The notes under the pieces: model-generated
Told to the model about the DNA's origin: nothing
The model's input: only the letters and a program-made list of their open reading frames with translations
Database searches by the model: none
Translations under genes and position numbers: made by a program
Shown: positions 16,901-24,457 of the stretch, one piece after another
Numbering within the stretch: position 1 is the stretch's first letter
Layout: each line of letters starts with the position of its first letter
Assembly (NCBI RefSeq): GCF_000764655.1
Contig: NZ_JRGL01000132.1
Coordinates: forward strand, 1-38,292
Length of the DNA stretch: 38,292 nt
Direction: 5' to 3'
Source: Aeromonas aquatica
GTDB taxonomy: Bacteria > Pseudomonadota > Gammaproteobacteria > Enterobacterales > Aeromonadaceae

Positions 16901-17299
16901 TCAGGGGATCAGCTGGGCCAGGGCTTGCTGGCAACGCTGCTCGGCGGCCTCGAGCTCCAGCAACACCATCTTGATGTCCTCCAGCTGCTGCTCCAGCATC
17001 ACCCGCTTGTCGGCCACCAGACCCAGCATGGTCTGCAGCTGGGTACGGCTGCTCTTGTCCGCGTCATAGAGATCGAACAGCTCGCGAATGTCCGCCAGGC
17101 TGAAGCCGAGCCGCTTGCCGCGCAGGGTCAGCTTGAGGCGCACCTTGTCCTGTCGGCTGTAGATCCGGGTCTGGCCCTGGCGGGTCGGATTCAGCAGACC
17201 CTGATCCTCATAGAAGCGGATACTGCGGGTGGTCACATCAAATTCACGGGCCAGCTCGCTGATGCTGTAGGTCCGGGCGTCATCCTTGGATCTGGTCAT
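16901..17299 (-). CDS. MerR-family regulator, LiuR-like
   Basis: A 132-residue MerR protein. The N-terminal winged HTH is YSISELAREFDVTTRSIRFYEDQGLL followed by RIYSRQDKVRLKLTLRGKRLGFSLADIRELFDLYD. A C-terminal coiled-coil dimerisation helix (about residues 80-128) follows. No metal-binding cysteine pattern is present. RGKRLGFSLADI is typical of LiuR, the regulator of branched-chain amino acid and fatty-acid degradation genes in Shewanella, Vibrio and relatives. It is divergent from an acetyl-CoA acetyltransferase gene, fitting that role. I start at the ATG at 17299 on family length; no good ribosome site precedes it, and an in-frame TTG at 17353 is an alternative. Confidence 0.82.
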   Translation of the reverse strand: MTRSKDDARTYSISELAREFDVTTRSIRFYEDQGLLNPTRQGQTRIYSRQDKVRLKLTLRGKRLGFSLADIRELFDLYDADKSSRTQLQTMLGLVADKRVMLEQQLEDIKMVLLELEAAEQRCQQALAQLIP

Positions 17300-17374
17300 A
17301 GGGTTATCTTGGCCGTCATCTCGATTGTCAAGGCAGGCTGGCACCTTACCCAAACGTCAACTTCCCTGCAAGTC

Positions 17375-17403
17375 TTGTTCCCGTTCCCGTGGAGGCATAT
17401 GTT
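17375..17403 (+). promoter_or_regulatory. Candidate promoter of the acetyl-CoA acetyltransferase gene
   Basis: TTGTTC (17375-17380), 17 bp, then TATGTT (17398-17403). A short inverted repeat TGTTA/TAACA (17400-17417) overlaps the -10 and could bind the divergent MerR regulator. No near-perfect LiuR palindrome is visible. Confidence 0.4.
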
Positions 17404-17432
17404 ATCCCTATGTAACAAGGAGACAGTGACCG

Positions 17433-18608
17433 ATGGATATTGTGATAGTGGCGGCCAAGCGGACCCCCATGGGCGCCTTTCAGGGCGCCTTGAGCAACCA
17501 GAGTGCACCGGAGCTGGGGGCCTGCGCCATCGCTGCGGCCCTGGCGGCGGCCGGGCTCGGAGGAGGGCAGGTAGATGAGGTCTACATGGGCAATGTGCTC
17601 AGTGCCGGGCTCGGGCAGGCGCCTGCCCGCCAGGCGGCGCTCAAGGCCGGGCTGCCGGACAGCGTGCCCTGTACCACCATCAACAAGGTGTGTGGCTCCG
17701 GCATGAAGGCGGTGATGCTGGCGGCCGACAGCCTGCGGCTCGGCGAGGCCGAGGTGGTGGTGGCTGGCGGCATGGAGAGCATGACGCGGGCGCCCTACCT
17801 GCTCGACAAGGCCCGCGGCGGTTTCCGCATGGGCCATCAGAGCGTGCTGGATCACATGTTCCTCGACGGGCTGCAGGACGCCTACGAGGGGCACCTGATG
17901 GGGCATTATGCGCAGGCGAGTGCCGATCGGGCCGGACTGACCCGGGCCGACATGGATGCCTTCGCCATCGCCTCCCTGGAGCGGGCCCTGGCGGCGCAAC
18001 GCAGCGGTGCGTTCGAGGCCGAGCTGACCCCGGTGATGGCGCATGATCAACTGCTGCTGGCCGAGGACGAGCAGCCTGCCAAGGCCAGACCCGACAAGAT
18101 ACCCACCTTGAAACCCGCCTTCGGCAAGCAAGGCTCTGTCGCGGGCACTATTACCGCAGCCAATGCCAGCTCCATCTCGGACGGTGCGGCGGTGCTGGTG
18201 TTGATGCGGGCCGAGACCGCCGCCCGGCTGGGGCTGCCGGTGTTGGCCAGGATAGTGGGCTATCAGAGCCATGCCGCCCTGCCAGCCGAGTTCACCAGCG
18301 CTCCCGTCGGGGCCATCGACAAGCTGCTGGCACGCGTCGGCTGGCGGGTGGAGGAGGTGGATCTGTTCGAGGTGAACGAGGCCTTCGCCATGGTCAGCAT
18401 GCTGGCCATGGCGGGCTGCAACATCCCCCACCACAAGCTGAACGTGAACGGGGGGGCCTGCGCCCTTGGCCATCCCCTCGGCGCCAGCGGTGCCCGCATC
18501 CTGGTGACCCTGATCCACGCCCTGCGCGCCCGCGGCCTGCGGCGCGGGGTGGCGAGCCTGTGCATCGGGGGCGGGGAGGCGACCGCCCTGGCCATCGAGC
18601 TGGACTGA
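17433..18608 (+). CDS. Acetyl-CoA C-acetyltransferase (thiolase II)
   Basis: A 391-residue biosynthetic-type thiolase that interconverts two acetyl-CoA and acetoacetyl-CoA. The nucleophilic Cys87 is in NKVCGSGMKA. NEAFA and GGACALGHPLGASGARI carry the catalytic histidines, and CIGGGEATALAIEL is the C-terminal block with the second catalytic Cys. AAGGAG lies 10 nt before the ATG. It stands alone between a divergent LiuR-like regulator and a strong terminator. In related bacteria such thiolases head leucine-degradation operons containing isovaleryl-CoA dehydrogenase; those genes are absent here. The likely role is the final step of leucine or fatty-acid breakdown, or acetoacetate use (inference). 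Confidence 0.92.
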   Translation: MDIVIVAAKRTPMGAFQGALSNQSAPELGACAIAAALAAAGLGGGQVDEVYMGNVLSAGLGQAPARQAALKAGLPDSVPCTTINKVCGSGMKAVMLAADSLRLGEAEVVVAGGMESMTRAPYLLDKARGGFRMGHQSVLDHMFLDGLQDAYEGHLMGHYAQASADRAGLTRADMDAFAIASLERALAAQRSGAFEAELTPVMAHDQLLLAEDEQPAKARPDKIPTLKPAFGKQGSVAGTITAANASSISDGAAVLVLMRAETAARLGLPVLARIVGYQSHAALPAEFTSAPVGAIDKLLARVGWRVEEVDLFEVNEAFAMVSMLAMAGCNIPHHKLNVNGGACALGHPLGASGARILVTLIHALRARGLRRGVASLCIGGGEATALAIELD

Positions 18609-18711
18609 GTTCTTGTTCAATGTCGGCCTGATGTCGCGCCGGCGTTGAGCCAGGGCACGGGCCGACAAGGGCGCCCAATCCCCCTTCTTTATCTTCCCTC
18701 TCTGTCGAGTC

Positions 18712-18743
18712 GACCCTGAGGCCGCACGGGCGGCCTCAGGGTC
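18712..18743 (+). terminator. Intrinsic terminator of the thiolase gene
   Basis: A 14-bp perfect stem (GACCCTGAGGCCGC with its complement) around an ACGG loop, followed by a pyrimidine-rich tail ATTCTCTCTT. Confidence 0.82.
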
Positions 18744-18896
18744 ATTCTCTCTTATCCTGGCGTCGGTTGCCTGCCAAGGCGGCCCGACACGTGCTTCGCC
18801 ATATCCGAAAGTTGCGCCGAAAAGTCCGTTTCTGAACGGGAAAACAGGCTTATTTGCGTTCATTCAGTCGGCATTAAGGTTGGCAGCCAATTTTGA

Positions 18897-18913
18897 GACT
18901 GGTCTGATTTGTA
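18897..18913 (+). promoter_or_regulatory. FadR-like operator upstream of the first fadL
   Basis: GACTGGTCTGATTTGTA fits the 17-bp FadR operator with an intact CTGGTCnGA core and the TGT of the second half. It lies 142 bp before the ATG. FadR represses fadL and beta-oxidation genes until long-chain acyl-CoA binds it; fadR itself is not in the window. Confidence 0.6.
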
Positions 18914-19055
18914 GCAGCGAAGAGGCTCCCTACTATGCGCCATCTATTCTGCTGCTCTTGTGTTGACACCGATGACTCAGGGCACTGTTGCATCGCGTAG
19001 CCCAGATCGCCGTGATGATCATCGCCCGCCATGGGCGCGTAAACGAGAACCTTTG

Positions 19056-20360
19056 ATGACCACCCCATTCAAGCTCAGCATCCTTGCCAGCGCGCTGGCA
19101 CTGCTCGCCACCAACGCCTCCGCCTCTGGTTTCCAGATCAACGAACACTCCGCCTCCGGCCTCGGCCGCGCCTTCGCGGGTGAGGGAGCCATTGCCGACA
19201 ACGCGTCGGTGCTGGGCCGCAACCCGGCCGCCATGATGATGTTCGACAGGACCACCGTCTCCATGGCCGCCACCATGGTGGATCCGGATTACAGCGTGGA
19301 CGGGGCTTTTGTCACCGATCTGCCGGGCAACCGATTCGATTCCAGCACCACGGCCAGCCATGGCAACGCCGGCCCCAATGCCGTGGTGCCTGCCGCCTAT
19401 ATGATCCAGCCCATCAACGAGCAGTGGGCAGTCGGTTTTGCCATGATGACCAACTATGGTCTGGGCACCCGCTTTGACGACAGCTTCGGTGCTGGCAGCA
19501 ACCCAGCCGCCGGTTTGCTGGCGGGGGAGACCTCGCTGATGAGTGTCAACCTGAACCCCAATGTGGCCTATCGCATCAACGAGCAGTGGAGCCTGGGTGC
19601 CGGCGTCAACTACACCATCGCCACCGGTTATGTGGACAGGGTCAATCCCAATGCAAACCCCAATGGTTCCCACAATACCCTGGCCAACTTCGATGGCTCT
19701 GGCAACGGCTGGGGCTGGAACGTCGGCGGCCTGTTCGAGATCAACCAGGATAACCGCCTGGCGCTGACCTACCGCTCTCAGATCGACGTGGAGCTGGAGG
19801 GAGATTACACCGGGGCTGTTGGCGCTCCCGGTTACAAAGCCGATGCCACGGTCGATGTGCCCATGCCCGCCATCGCCGAGTTCTCCGGCTATCACCGCCT
19901 GAACCAGCAATTTGCGCTGCATTACTCGGTGATGTGGACCGACTGGAGTGCCTTTGAAAAGCTGGAGGCAGTCAGCGAGCAGTGCAACCTGCCGGGCGGC
20001 GTCTGCCTGAGTAAGAACGAGCAGTTGCAGGATGCGATGCGCTACGCGGTCGGCGCGACCTGGTATGTGAACCCGCAGTGGGAGGCGCGTGTCGGCGTCG
20101 CCTATGACGAGTCGGCCGTACAGCGCGAGCACGCTACCATCAGTCTGCCCGATGCCGACAAGTGGTGGTACAGCGCGGGGGCGACCTACCATCTGGATGA
20201 GACCAAGAGCATCGACTTCGGCATGACCTATATCAATGGGGAGGCGAGTGAGGTGAAGGAAGGGGTTCACAACAACGAACCGGGTCAGCCGTTCTATTTC
20301 GAAGGCAACAACGAAGGCAATGCCTTCCTGGCCTCGGTTCAGTTCAACATGCTGTTCTAA
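19056..20360 (+). CDS. fadL: FadL-family outer-membrane long-chain fatty acid transporter (copy 1)
   Basis: A 434-residue outer-membrane beta-barrel of the FadL family. A signal peptide (LSILASALALLATNASA) is followed by the hallmark mature N-terminus, GFQINEHSASGLGRAFAGEG, which forms the hatch, then NPAAM. Many alternating amphipathic strands follow, and the chain ends in Phe (F-N-M-L-F), the outer-membrane sorting signal. Two cysteines in CNLPGGVC could form a disulfide in an extracellular loop. FadL lets long-chain fatty acids diffuse laterally into the outer membrane. I start at the ATG at 19056 because it begins the signal peptide. It is monocistronic, with a FadR-like site upstream and a terminator downstream. 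Confidence 0.93.
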   Translation: MTTPFKLSILASALALLATNASASGFQINEHSASGLGRAFAGEGAIADNASVLGRNPAAMMMFDRTTVSMAATMVDPDYSVDGAFVTDLPGNRFDSSTTASHGNAGPNAVVPAAYMIQPINEQWAVGFAMMTNYGLGTRFDDSFGAGSNPAAGLLAGETSLMSVNLNPNVAYRINEQWSLGAGVNYTIATGYVDRVNPNANPNGSHNTLANFDGSGNGWGWNVGGLFEINQDNRLALTYRSQIDVELEGDYTGAVGAPGYKADATVDVPMPAIAEFSGYHRLNQQFALHYSVMWTDWSAFEKLEAVSEQCNLPGGVCLSKNEQLQDAMRYAVGATWYVNPQWEARVGVAYDESAVQREHATISLPDADKWWYSAGATYHLDETKSIDFGMTYINGEASEVKEGVHNNEPGQPFYFEGNNEGNAFLASVQFNMLF

Positions 20361-20381
20361 GCCGCTCACGCCTGGCATAAA

Positions 20382-20407
20382 AAAACGCCCCTCGAGAGGG
20401 GCGTTTT
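20382..20407. terminator. Intrinsic terminator after the first fadL
   Basis: A 12-bp stem (AAAACGCCCCTC with its complement) with a 2-nt centre, A/T-rich on both outer sides. It lies between convergent fadL and the EAL gene and can serve both. Confidence 0.87.
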
Positions 20408-20468
20408 CTATGGTGTTTGCCGTGCCGTGTGCGGGGGGAAGGCCTCTGAATGGGCGAACATACGGCCA

Positions 20469-21137
20469 TCATTTGTGAAGGACCTTTTCAATCAAATGCT
20501 TGAGTGAGGGCTCATGGTGCATTACCAGCAACTGATCCGGGTGGCTGGTGGTCTGCTGCACCAGCTGTGGCCGGCTGAAGAAGAAGCCTTGAAACAGCGC
20601 GACCCCCAGCGCCTTCATCCGCTCAAATTCCACCTTGTTTTCCACCTTCTCGGCGAGATAGGTGAGCGGCAGGTGCCGGTGGCTCTCGATGAAGGCCTCG
20701 ATACTGGCGAGGGGGGTGGCCCTCAGGTCGAACTTGATGATGTGGACATAGGGCAGGAAGCGATCCCAGGCAACGGAAAGAGTGAAATCATCCAGTGCCA
20801 TGCGATAACCCAGTTGATTCAACTGTATCACCTTGGCCAGCAGCGCATCGTCCGGCTCGGCATCTTCCAGTATCTCGATGATCACCTTGTCCTGGGGCAG
20901 GCATTCGGCCAGTCCGTCGAGCAGCAGGGAGTGAGGGAAGTTGATGAAGCAAGGGTACCCGCCAAGCAGTTGATCGATGTTCTGCTGCAAAAACTGTTCG
21001 GCCACCAGCCGGGCGGTGGCCTGTTGCGCCGAGATCAGGGGGAACACATTATCCAGGCTGTCGCGAAAAAGCAGCTCATAGGCATGAGTCTTCAACTCCC
21101 GATCCAGGATGGGCTGCCTTGCTACGTAGGAATACAT
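20469..21137 (-). CDS. Short EAL-domain protein, possibly lacking its HDOD partner domain
   Basis: A 222-residue protein with an EAL-type fold: VARQPILDRELKTHAYELLFR at the start (ELL in place of EAL), CFINFPHSLLL, IIEILE, MALDDF, IIKFDLR, AEKVE and LFQGFFFSRP. Catalytic positions are only partly kept, as in the CdgJ/YuxH group, where EAL is followed by an HDOD domain to give about 400 residues. Here the chain stops soon after the EAL domain with no HDOD. It may bind cyclic-di-GMP or act through protein contacts; phosphodiesterase activity is doubtful. The start is well supported (GGAGAG 6 nt upstream). It lies between fadL copies 1 and 2. Confidence 0.82.
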   Translation of the reverse strand: MYSYVARQPILDRELKTHAYELLFRDSLDNVFPLISAQQATARLVAEQFLQQNIDQLLGGYPCFINFPHSLLLDGLAECLPQDKVIIEILEDAEPDDALLAKVIQLNQLGYRMALDDFTLSVAWDRFLPYVHIIKFDLRATPLASIEAFIESHRHLPLTYLAEKVENKVEFERMKALGVALFQGFFFSRPQLVQQTTSHPDQLLVMHHEPSLKHLIEKVLHK

Positions 21138-21186
21138 TCATCTCTCCAGCATGAGTGCTGGCTTGATTCTATGGTGAAGCGGATCA

Positions 21187-21231
21187 CTATGCCAGTGCTG
21201 ACCGGCGCCTAAGGGTCAACAACTGGCATAG
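21187..21231. repeat. 10-bp inverted repeat between the second fadL and the EAL gene
   Basis: CTATGCCAGT and ACTGGCATAG are perfect inverted copies separated by 25 bp, in the 117-bp gap between two minus-strand genes. No T tract follows, so it may be an operator pair, an RNA processing hairpin or a weak attenuator. Confidence 0.5.
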
Positions 21232-21254
21232 CATCTGGCGGGGAACCCGGTGAT

Positions 21255-22511
21255 TTAGAACAGGTAATTGAGCTGCAGGCCGGCCAGCCAGGCGTCCCCT
21301 TCCGAGGTGCCCTGGAAGCTGGAGCTGGTCTGCGGCACGCCGGGTTTGAGCTGCATGGTTTCGGTCACATCCACCTTCTTGCCATCGAGCAGGGTGAGCC
21401 CGAAGTCCAGCGACAGGTTGCGATCCAACTGGTAGCCGATGCCGGCGCTGTACCAGATCCGGTCCGAATCCGGGATGGAGATGGTGCGGCGCTCGGCGGG
21501 GACCGGGCTGCGATCATAGGCAATCCCGGAGCGAAGCTGCCACTGGGGCGCCAGTTGGTAAGTCAGGCCGAGGGCGTAGCGCCAGCTGTCTTCCCAGTGC
21601 TCGTCCTTGATGTGCATGGTGCCATAGTGATCGAGCTCGGACTCGAGCTGGACGAATTTGCTCCAGTTGGTCCAGTTGATGCTCGAATGCAGCGCCAGGG
21701 CCGGCGTCAGCTGATGGAAGACGGCGAGCTCAGCGGTGGCGGGCAGCGGCAGATCCAGACTGCCGGTGTCGGTGAAGGTGCGTCCCTGCAGATCGGTGCC
21801 GATGGCATCCCCGGACAGGGTCAGGGTCACGTCGTGGCGATAGGAGAGGCCGATGCGCGTCGCCTGTGATAGCTCAAGCAAGGTACCCAGATTCCATCCC
21901 AGTGCCCAGCCATCCCCCTGGAGGTGCTTGGCAATCTTGTTGTTGGAGGGGAAGGTGCCGCCCACTTCTCCCTCGCCCTGAATGGCGGACAGGCCGACCC
22001 CGACACTCCACATCTCGTTGATGCGATAGGCCAGAGAGACGCCGAGATCCATGGTCTTGATGTCGGAGACATTGCCGAAGTGACCGGCGTTGTAGTTGTC
22101 AGGCATCTGGACGCCGAGACCATAGTAGGAGGTCGCCGCCAGCCCCAGCCACCATTGATCGCTCAGCGGCACGATGAGATAGGCATTGGGCACCCAGGCA
22201 TCCCCCGCGATGTCGTGGGCGCTCGCATCCAGGCTCACCGGGCCCATGGCGGTCGGTACCCGGGTCACGCCCTCGATGTTGACGTCAGGATGGATGTGGA
22301 TGACACCGCCGGAGAAGGCCGTGCGTTCGAATCGGGTCATGGCCGCGACGTTGCGCGACAGCACGCTGGCGTTGTCGGCGATGGCCGCTTCCCCGGCGAA
22401 GGCGCGCCCCATGCCGGTCGCCGATTGCTCCGCCAGCTGAAAACCGGCCGCTTGGGTCTGGCTCGACAACAGCAGCAGGGCGATGAGGGAGGGCTTCATG
22501 TTCGAATGCAT
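21255..22511 (-). CDS. FadL-family outer-membrane protein (copy 2)
   Basis: A 418-residue FadL paralogue. A signal peptide (LIALLLLSSQTQA) leads to GFQLAEQSATGMGRAFAGEA, the FadL hatch sequence, and the chain ends N-Y-L-F. It differs from the other two copies in ways that suggest altered specificity. The usual NPA after the hatch is NVA (SRNVAAM), and the loop cysteine pair is absent, replaced by HYGTMHIKDE. AAGGA lies 6-7 nt before the ATG at 22511. A FadR-like palindrome is upstream. It may transport a different hydrophobic compound; the family includes aromatic hydrocarbon importers. The EAL gene follows after 117 bp on the same strand. Confidence 0.9.
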   Translation of the reverse strand: MHSNMKPSLIALLLLSSQTQAAGFQLAEQSATGMGRAFAGEAAIADNASVLSRNVAAMTRFERTAFSGGVIHIHPDVNIEGVTRVPTAMGPVSLDASAHDIAGDAWVPNAYLIVPLSDQWWLGLAATSYYGLGVQMPDNYNAGHFGNVSDIKTMDLGVSLAYRINEMWSVGVGLSAIQGEGEVGGTFPSNNKIAKHLQGDGWALGWNLGTLLELSQATRIGLSYRHDVTLTLSGDAIGTDLQGRTFTDTGSLDLPLPATAELAVFHQLTPALALHSSINWTNWSKFVQLESELDHYGTMHIKDEHWEDSWRYALGLTYQLAPQWQLRSGIAYDRSPVPAERRTISIPDSDRIWYSAGIGYQLDRNLSLDFGLTLLDGKKVDVTETMQLKPGVPQTSSSFQGTSEGDAWLAGLQLNYLF

Positions 22512-22570
22512 TGCTTTTCCTTGGGATGAACTTGGTGTTCATTCTGTTATTTGGTTGGAGGCGGGATTTT

Positions 22571-22587
22571 ATATGGTATGACCAGCA
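22571..22587 (-). promoter_or_regulatory. FadR-like operator upstream of fadL copy 2
   Basis: On the minus strand the site reads TGCTGGTCATACCATAT, a TGGTC-A-T-ACCA palindrome. It matches the FadR operator in the CTGGTC and ACCA parts but lacks the central GA, so it is the weakest of the four sites. It lies about 60 bp before the ATG. Confidence 0.4.
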
Positions 22588-22721
22588 AGGCAACGGGGGC
22601 GGGGCGGCTTGAGCCAAAACGGGATTAAATGCTGGAGGAACTGGTGCTAATAGGCTGATAAAAAACGAAAAGCGTACAGTTGTTTGCTACAGCTGTGCGC
22701 TGAAATGCCGATCTGGTATAA

Positions 22722-22749
22722 AAAAAGAGCGCCCTCGGGCGCTCTTTTT
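22722..22749. terminator. Intrinsic terminator of fadL copy 3
   Basis: A 13-bp stem (AAAAAGAGCGCCC with its complement) with a 2-nt centre and T runs on both strands, 13 bp beyond the gene. Confidence 0.88.
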
Positions 22750-22762
22750 GGTAACGGCTAAA

Positions 22763-24049
22763 TCAGAATTTCATGTTGAACTGGGCAGAGGCCAGGAAGG
22801 CGTTGCCGTGGGAGGTACCCTTCCAGCGGACCGGATCGGTGTGACTGGTCAGGCCTTCGTTCACGTCCACTTCCTTGCCATCCAGGTAGGCCATGCCGAA
22901 GTCGACGCTCATGTCCTGATCGATGTGGTAGGTAGCGCCGGCGCTGTACCAGACACGGTCGGAATCCGGGATGCTCAGGCTGCGATACTCCGGCTCGACC
23001 GGGCTATTGTCATAGGCGAAGCCGATACGGGCTTCCCATGCCGGGTTGATATACCAGGTGCCGCCCAGGGCGTAACGCATGGAGTCCTTGAACTTCTCGT
23101 CTTTTTGCAGACAGACACCGCCAGCACAGGAGTTGCTGGTGGCTTTGAGCTCCTGGAAGGCGCTCCAGTCGGTCCAGTTGACGGAGTAGTGCACCGCGAA
23201 TTGCTGGTTCAGACGGTGGTAACCGGCAAACTCGGCCTGAGCCGGCAGATCCAGTTTCAGGTTGCCATCGACCGTCTTGTAGCCGGAGGTCAGGCCCTTG
23301 AAGTCGCCGTCAAAGCTCAAGTCCACCTGGGAGCGATAGGTCAGCGCCAGGCGGTTGCTGTCATTGATCTCGTACAGGGTGCCGACGTTCCAGCCAAAGC
23401 CCCAGGTATCGCCCTTCAGGTGCGCGATGGCGGTGTCGCTGTTGTGCACTATGCCGGTCTTGGCGGTCAGACCCGGTGCCAGGGCACCGGCATAGCGGTT
23501 CAGCTCGGCCTGGGCATAGACGGCGTTGATACCGGCACCGATGCTGAAGTTGGAGTTGATGCGATAGGCGATGTTGGGGTTGATGTTGAAGGTCAACAGC
23601 TCGGTATCACCGGCACCGGCGCCAGCCGGGAAGGTTTTGGAGTATTCGGTGGCCAGACCGTAGTTGGAGAACAGCCCCAGGCCCCAGGCCCACTGATCGT
23701 TCAGCGGCTGGATGAAATAGGTCGCCGGTACGAAGGCATCCGGTGCGATGTCGCTCTCGCTGGAGGAGGCCAGCTTGGTGGGACCGGCATAGATATCGCC
23801 CGCGACATTGACATCAGGCTTGATATAGGTACCGGAAACAGACAGTGCCATCTTGTCGAAGGTGGTCATGGCGGCCGGGTTGCGGGACAGCACGGACGCG
23901 TTGTCCGCGATGGCCGCTTCCCCTGCATAGGCGCGCCCCAGACCGGAGGCCGAGTGCTCGTTCAGCTGGAAGGCGGCAGCAAAGGTCTGGGTACTGGCCA
24001 GGGTCACGGCCGCGGCGATCAGGCTTTTCTTGAAAAAGGCAGTTGTCAT
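22763..24049 (-). CDS. FadL-family outer-membrane long-chain fatty acid transporter (copy 3)
   Basis: A 428-residue FadL protein, closer to copy 1 than to copy 2. It has a signal peptide (KSLIAAAVTLASTQTFA), then FQLNEHSASGLGRAYAGEA, SRNPAAM and a beta-barrel ending F-N-M-K-F. A cysteine pair in CAGGVC sits at the same place as in copy 1. RLNQQFAVHYSVNWTDWSAF is nearly identical to the matching part of copy 1, indicating a fairly recent duplication. I start at the ATG at 24049, which begins the signal peptide; the frame is open to 24109. A FadR-like site and a possible ArcA box lie upstream. Its terminator is strong. Confidence 0.93.
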   Translation of the reverse strand: MTTAFFKKSLIAAAVTLASTQTFAAAFQLNEHSASGLGRAYAGEAAIADNASVLSRNPAAMTTFDKMALSVSGTYIKPDVNVAGDIYAGPTKLASSSESDIAPDAFVPATYFIQPLNDQWAWGLGLFSNYGLATEYSKTFPAGAGAGDTELLTFNINPNIAYRINSNFSIGAGINAVYAQAELNRYAGALAPGLTAKTGIVHNSDTAIAHLKGDTWGFGWNVGTLYEINDSNRLALTYRSQVDLSFDGDFKGLTSGYKTVDGNLKLDLPAQAEFAGYHRLNQQFAVHYSVNWTDWSAFQELKATSNSCAGGVCLQKDEKFKDSMRYALGGTWYINPAWEARIGFAYDNSPVEPEYRSLSIPDSDRVWYSAGATYHIDQDMSVDFGMAYLDGKEVDVNEGLTSHTDPVRWKGTSHGNAFLASAQFNMKF

Positions 24050-24180
24050 AGTGTTCTCTCTTGTAAGCAGATTTTCTGTCGATATCACGGCTCTTTGGCC
24101 GCTATACACGACAAGATCTGTTGTTATGTAAGCTTCTTCCCATTCACTTCTGGCGTGATTCTATGGATCTGGTAGGAGGT

Positions 24181-24197
24181 AAGAAATCAGACCAGTG
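24181..24197 (-). promoter_or_regulatory. FadR-like operator upstream of fadL copy 3
   Basis: The minus strand reads CACTGGTCTGATTTCTT, sharing 13 consecutive bases (ACTGGTCTGATTT) with the site upstream of fadL copy 1. It lies 132 bp before the ATG, nearly the same distance as in copy 1. Confidence 0.6.
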
Positions 24198-24225
24198 ACA
24201 GCAGAATACATAAAAGTTTCCATTG

Positions 24226-24244
24226 TGTTAATCATTTGTTTTAA
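24226..24244. promoter_or_regulatory. Possible ArcA box upstream of fadL copy 3
   Basis: TGTTAATCATTTGTTTTAA holds two TGTT(A/T) half-sites spaced 11 bp apart, the direct-repeat form of ArcA boxes. ArcA represses fatty-acid degradation genes in E. coli under low oxygen. AT-rich promoter DNA gives such matches by chance, so confidence is low. Confidence 0.25.
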
Positions 24245-24384
24245 CTTGCCGTTTTAATAACCGAATTCATCCATTATTGGGTGATTAACAGGCAGTGGGT
24301 GCCATCTGTATCAGTAAAATAAATTGCGTGCTCTGGCGCGGAAAAGTGGGCAATAAGCGGGGAATGTCGCGCTATTTGAAATGA

Positions 24385-24413
24385 ACAGGCAGACAACGAG
24401 CGTGTCTGCCTGT
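24385..24413 (-). terminator. Hairpin ending the moxR-DUF3379 operon
   Basis: An 11-bp perfect stem (ACAGGCAGACA with its complement) and a 7-nt loop, followed on the minus strand by TCATTTC. A smaller hairpin with a T5 tail (AACCC/GGGTTTTT, 24427-24448) precedes it and may do the real work. Confidence 0.5.
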
Positions 24414-24457
24414 GATGTCGAGGGGGTAAAAACCCAGTCAGCCCGGGTTAAGATCTG

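Larger units (their letters stand above)
18609..19055. other. Intergenic region upstream of the first fadL
   Basis: A 447-bp region with the thiolase terminator (18712-18743), a FadR-like operator (18897-18913) and a possible promoter just after it (TTGTAG, 16 bp, TACTAT, 18910-18937). No open frame here has family-like composition. Confidence 0.5.
24050..24457. other. Intergenic region upstream of fadL copy 3
   Basis: 408 bp containing a FadR-like operator, a possible ArcA box and the terminator region of the DUF3379 gene. No protein gene is evident. The AT-rich stretch at 24200-24320 is unlike the surrounding coding sequence, as expected for a promoter region. Confidence 0.5.

Noticed and set aside
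17303..17331. TTGACA, 17 bp, GATAAC promoter for the merR gene on the minus strand
   Set aside because: It would start transcription at about 17296, inside the chosen start codon, so either the start or the promoter would be wrong. Not called without mapping data.
17346..18863. 505-codon minus-strand frame over the thiolase gene
   Set aside because: Composition is rich in His, Gln and Gly and mirrors the codon structure of the thiolase on the other strand.
18933..20378. 481-codon minus-strand frame over fadL copy 1
   Set aside because: Shadow of fadL; the translation mirrors the repeated strand pattern and resembles the other antisense fadL frames only because the genes are paralogues.
22748..24175. 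475-codon plus-strand frame over fadL copy 3
   Set aside because: Shadow of the beta-barrel gene; no start context and no recognisable motif.
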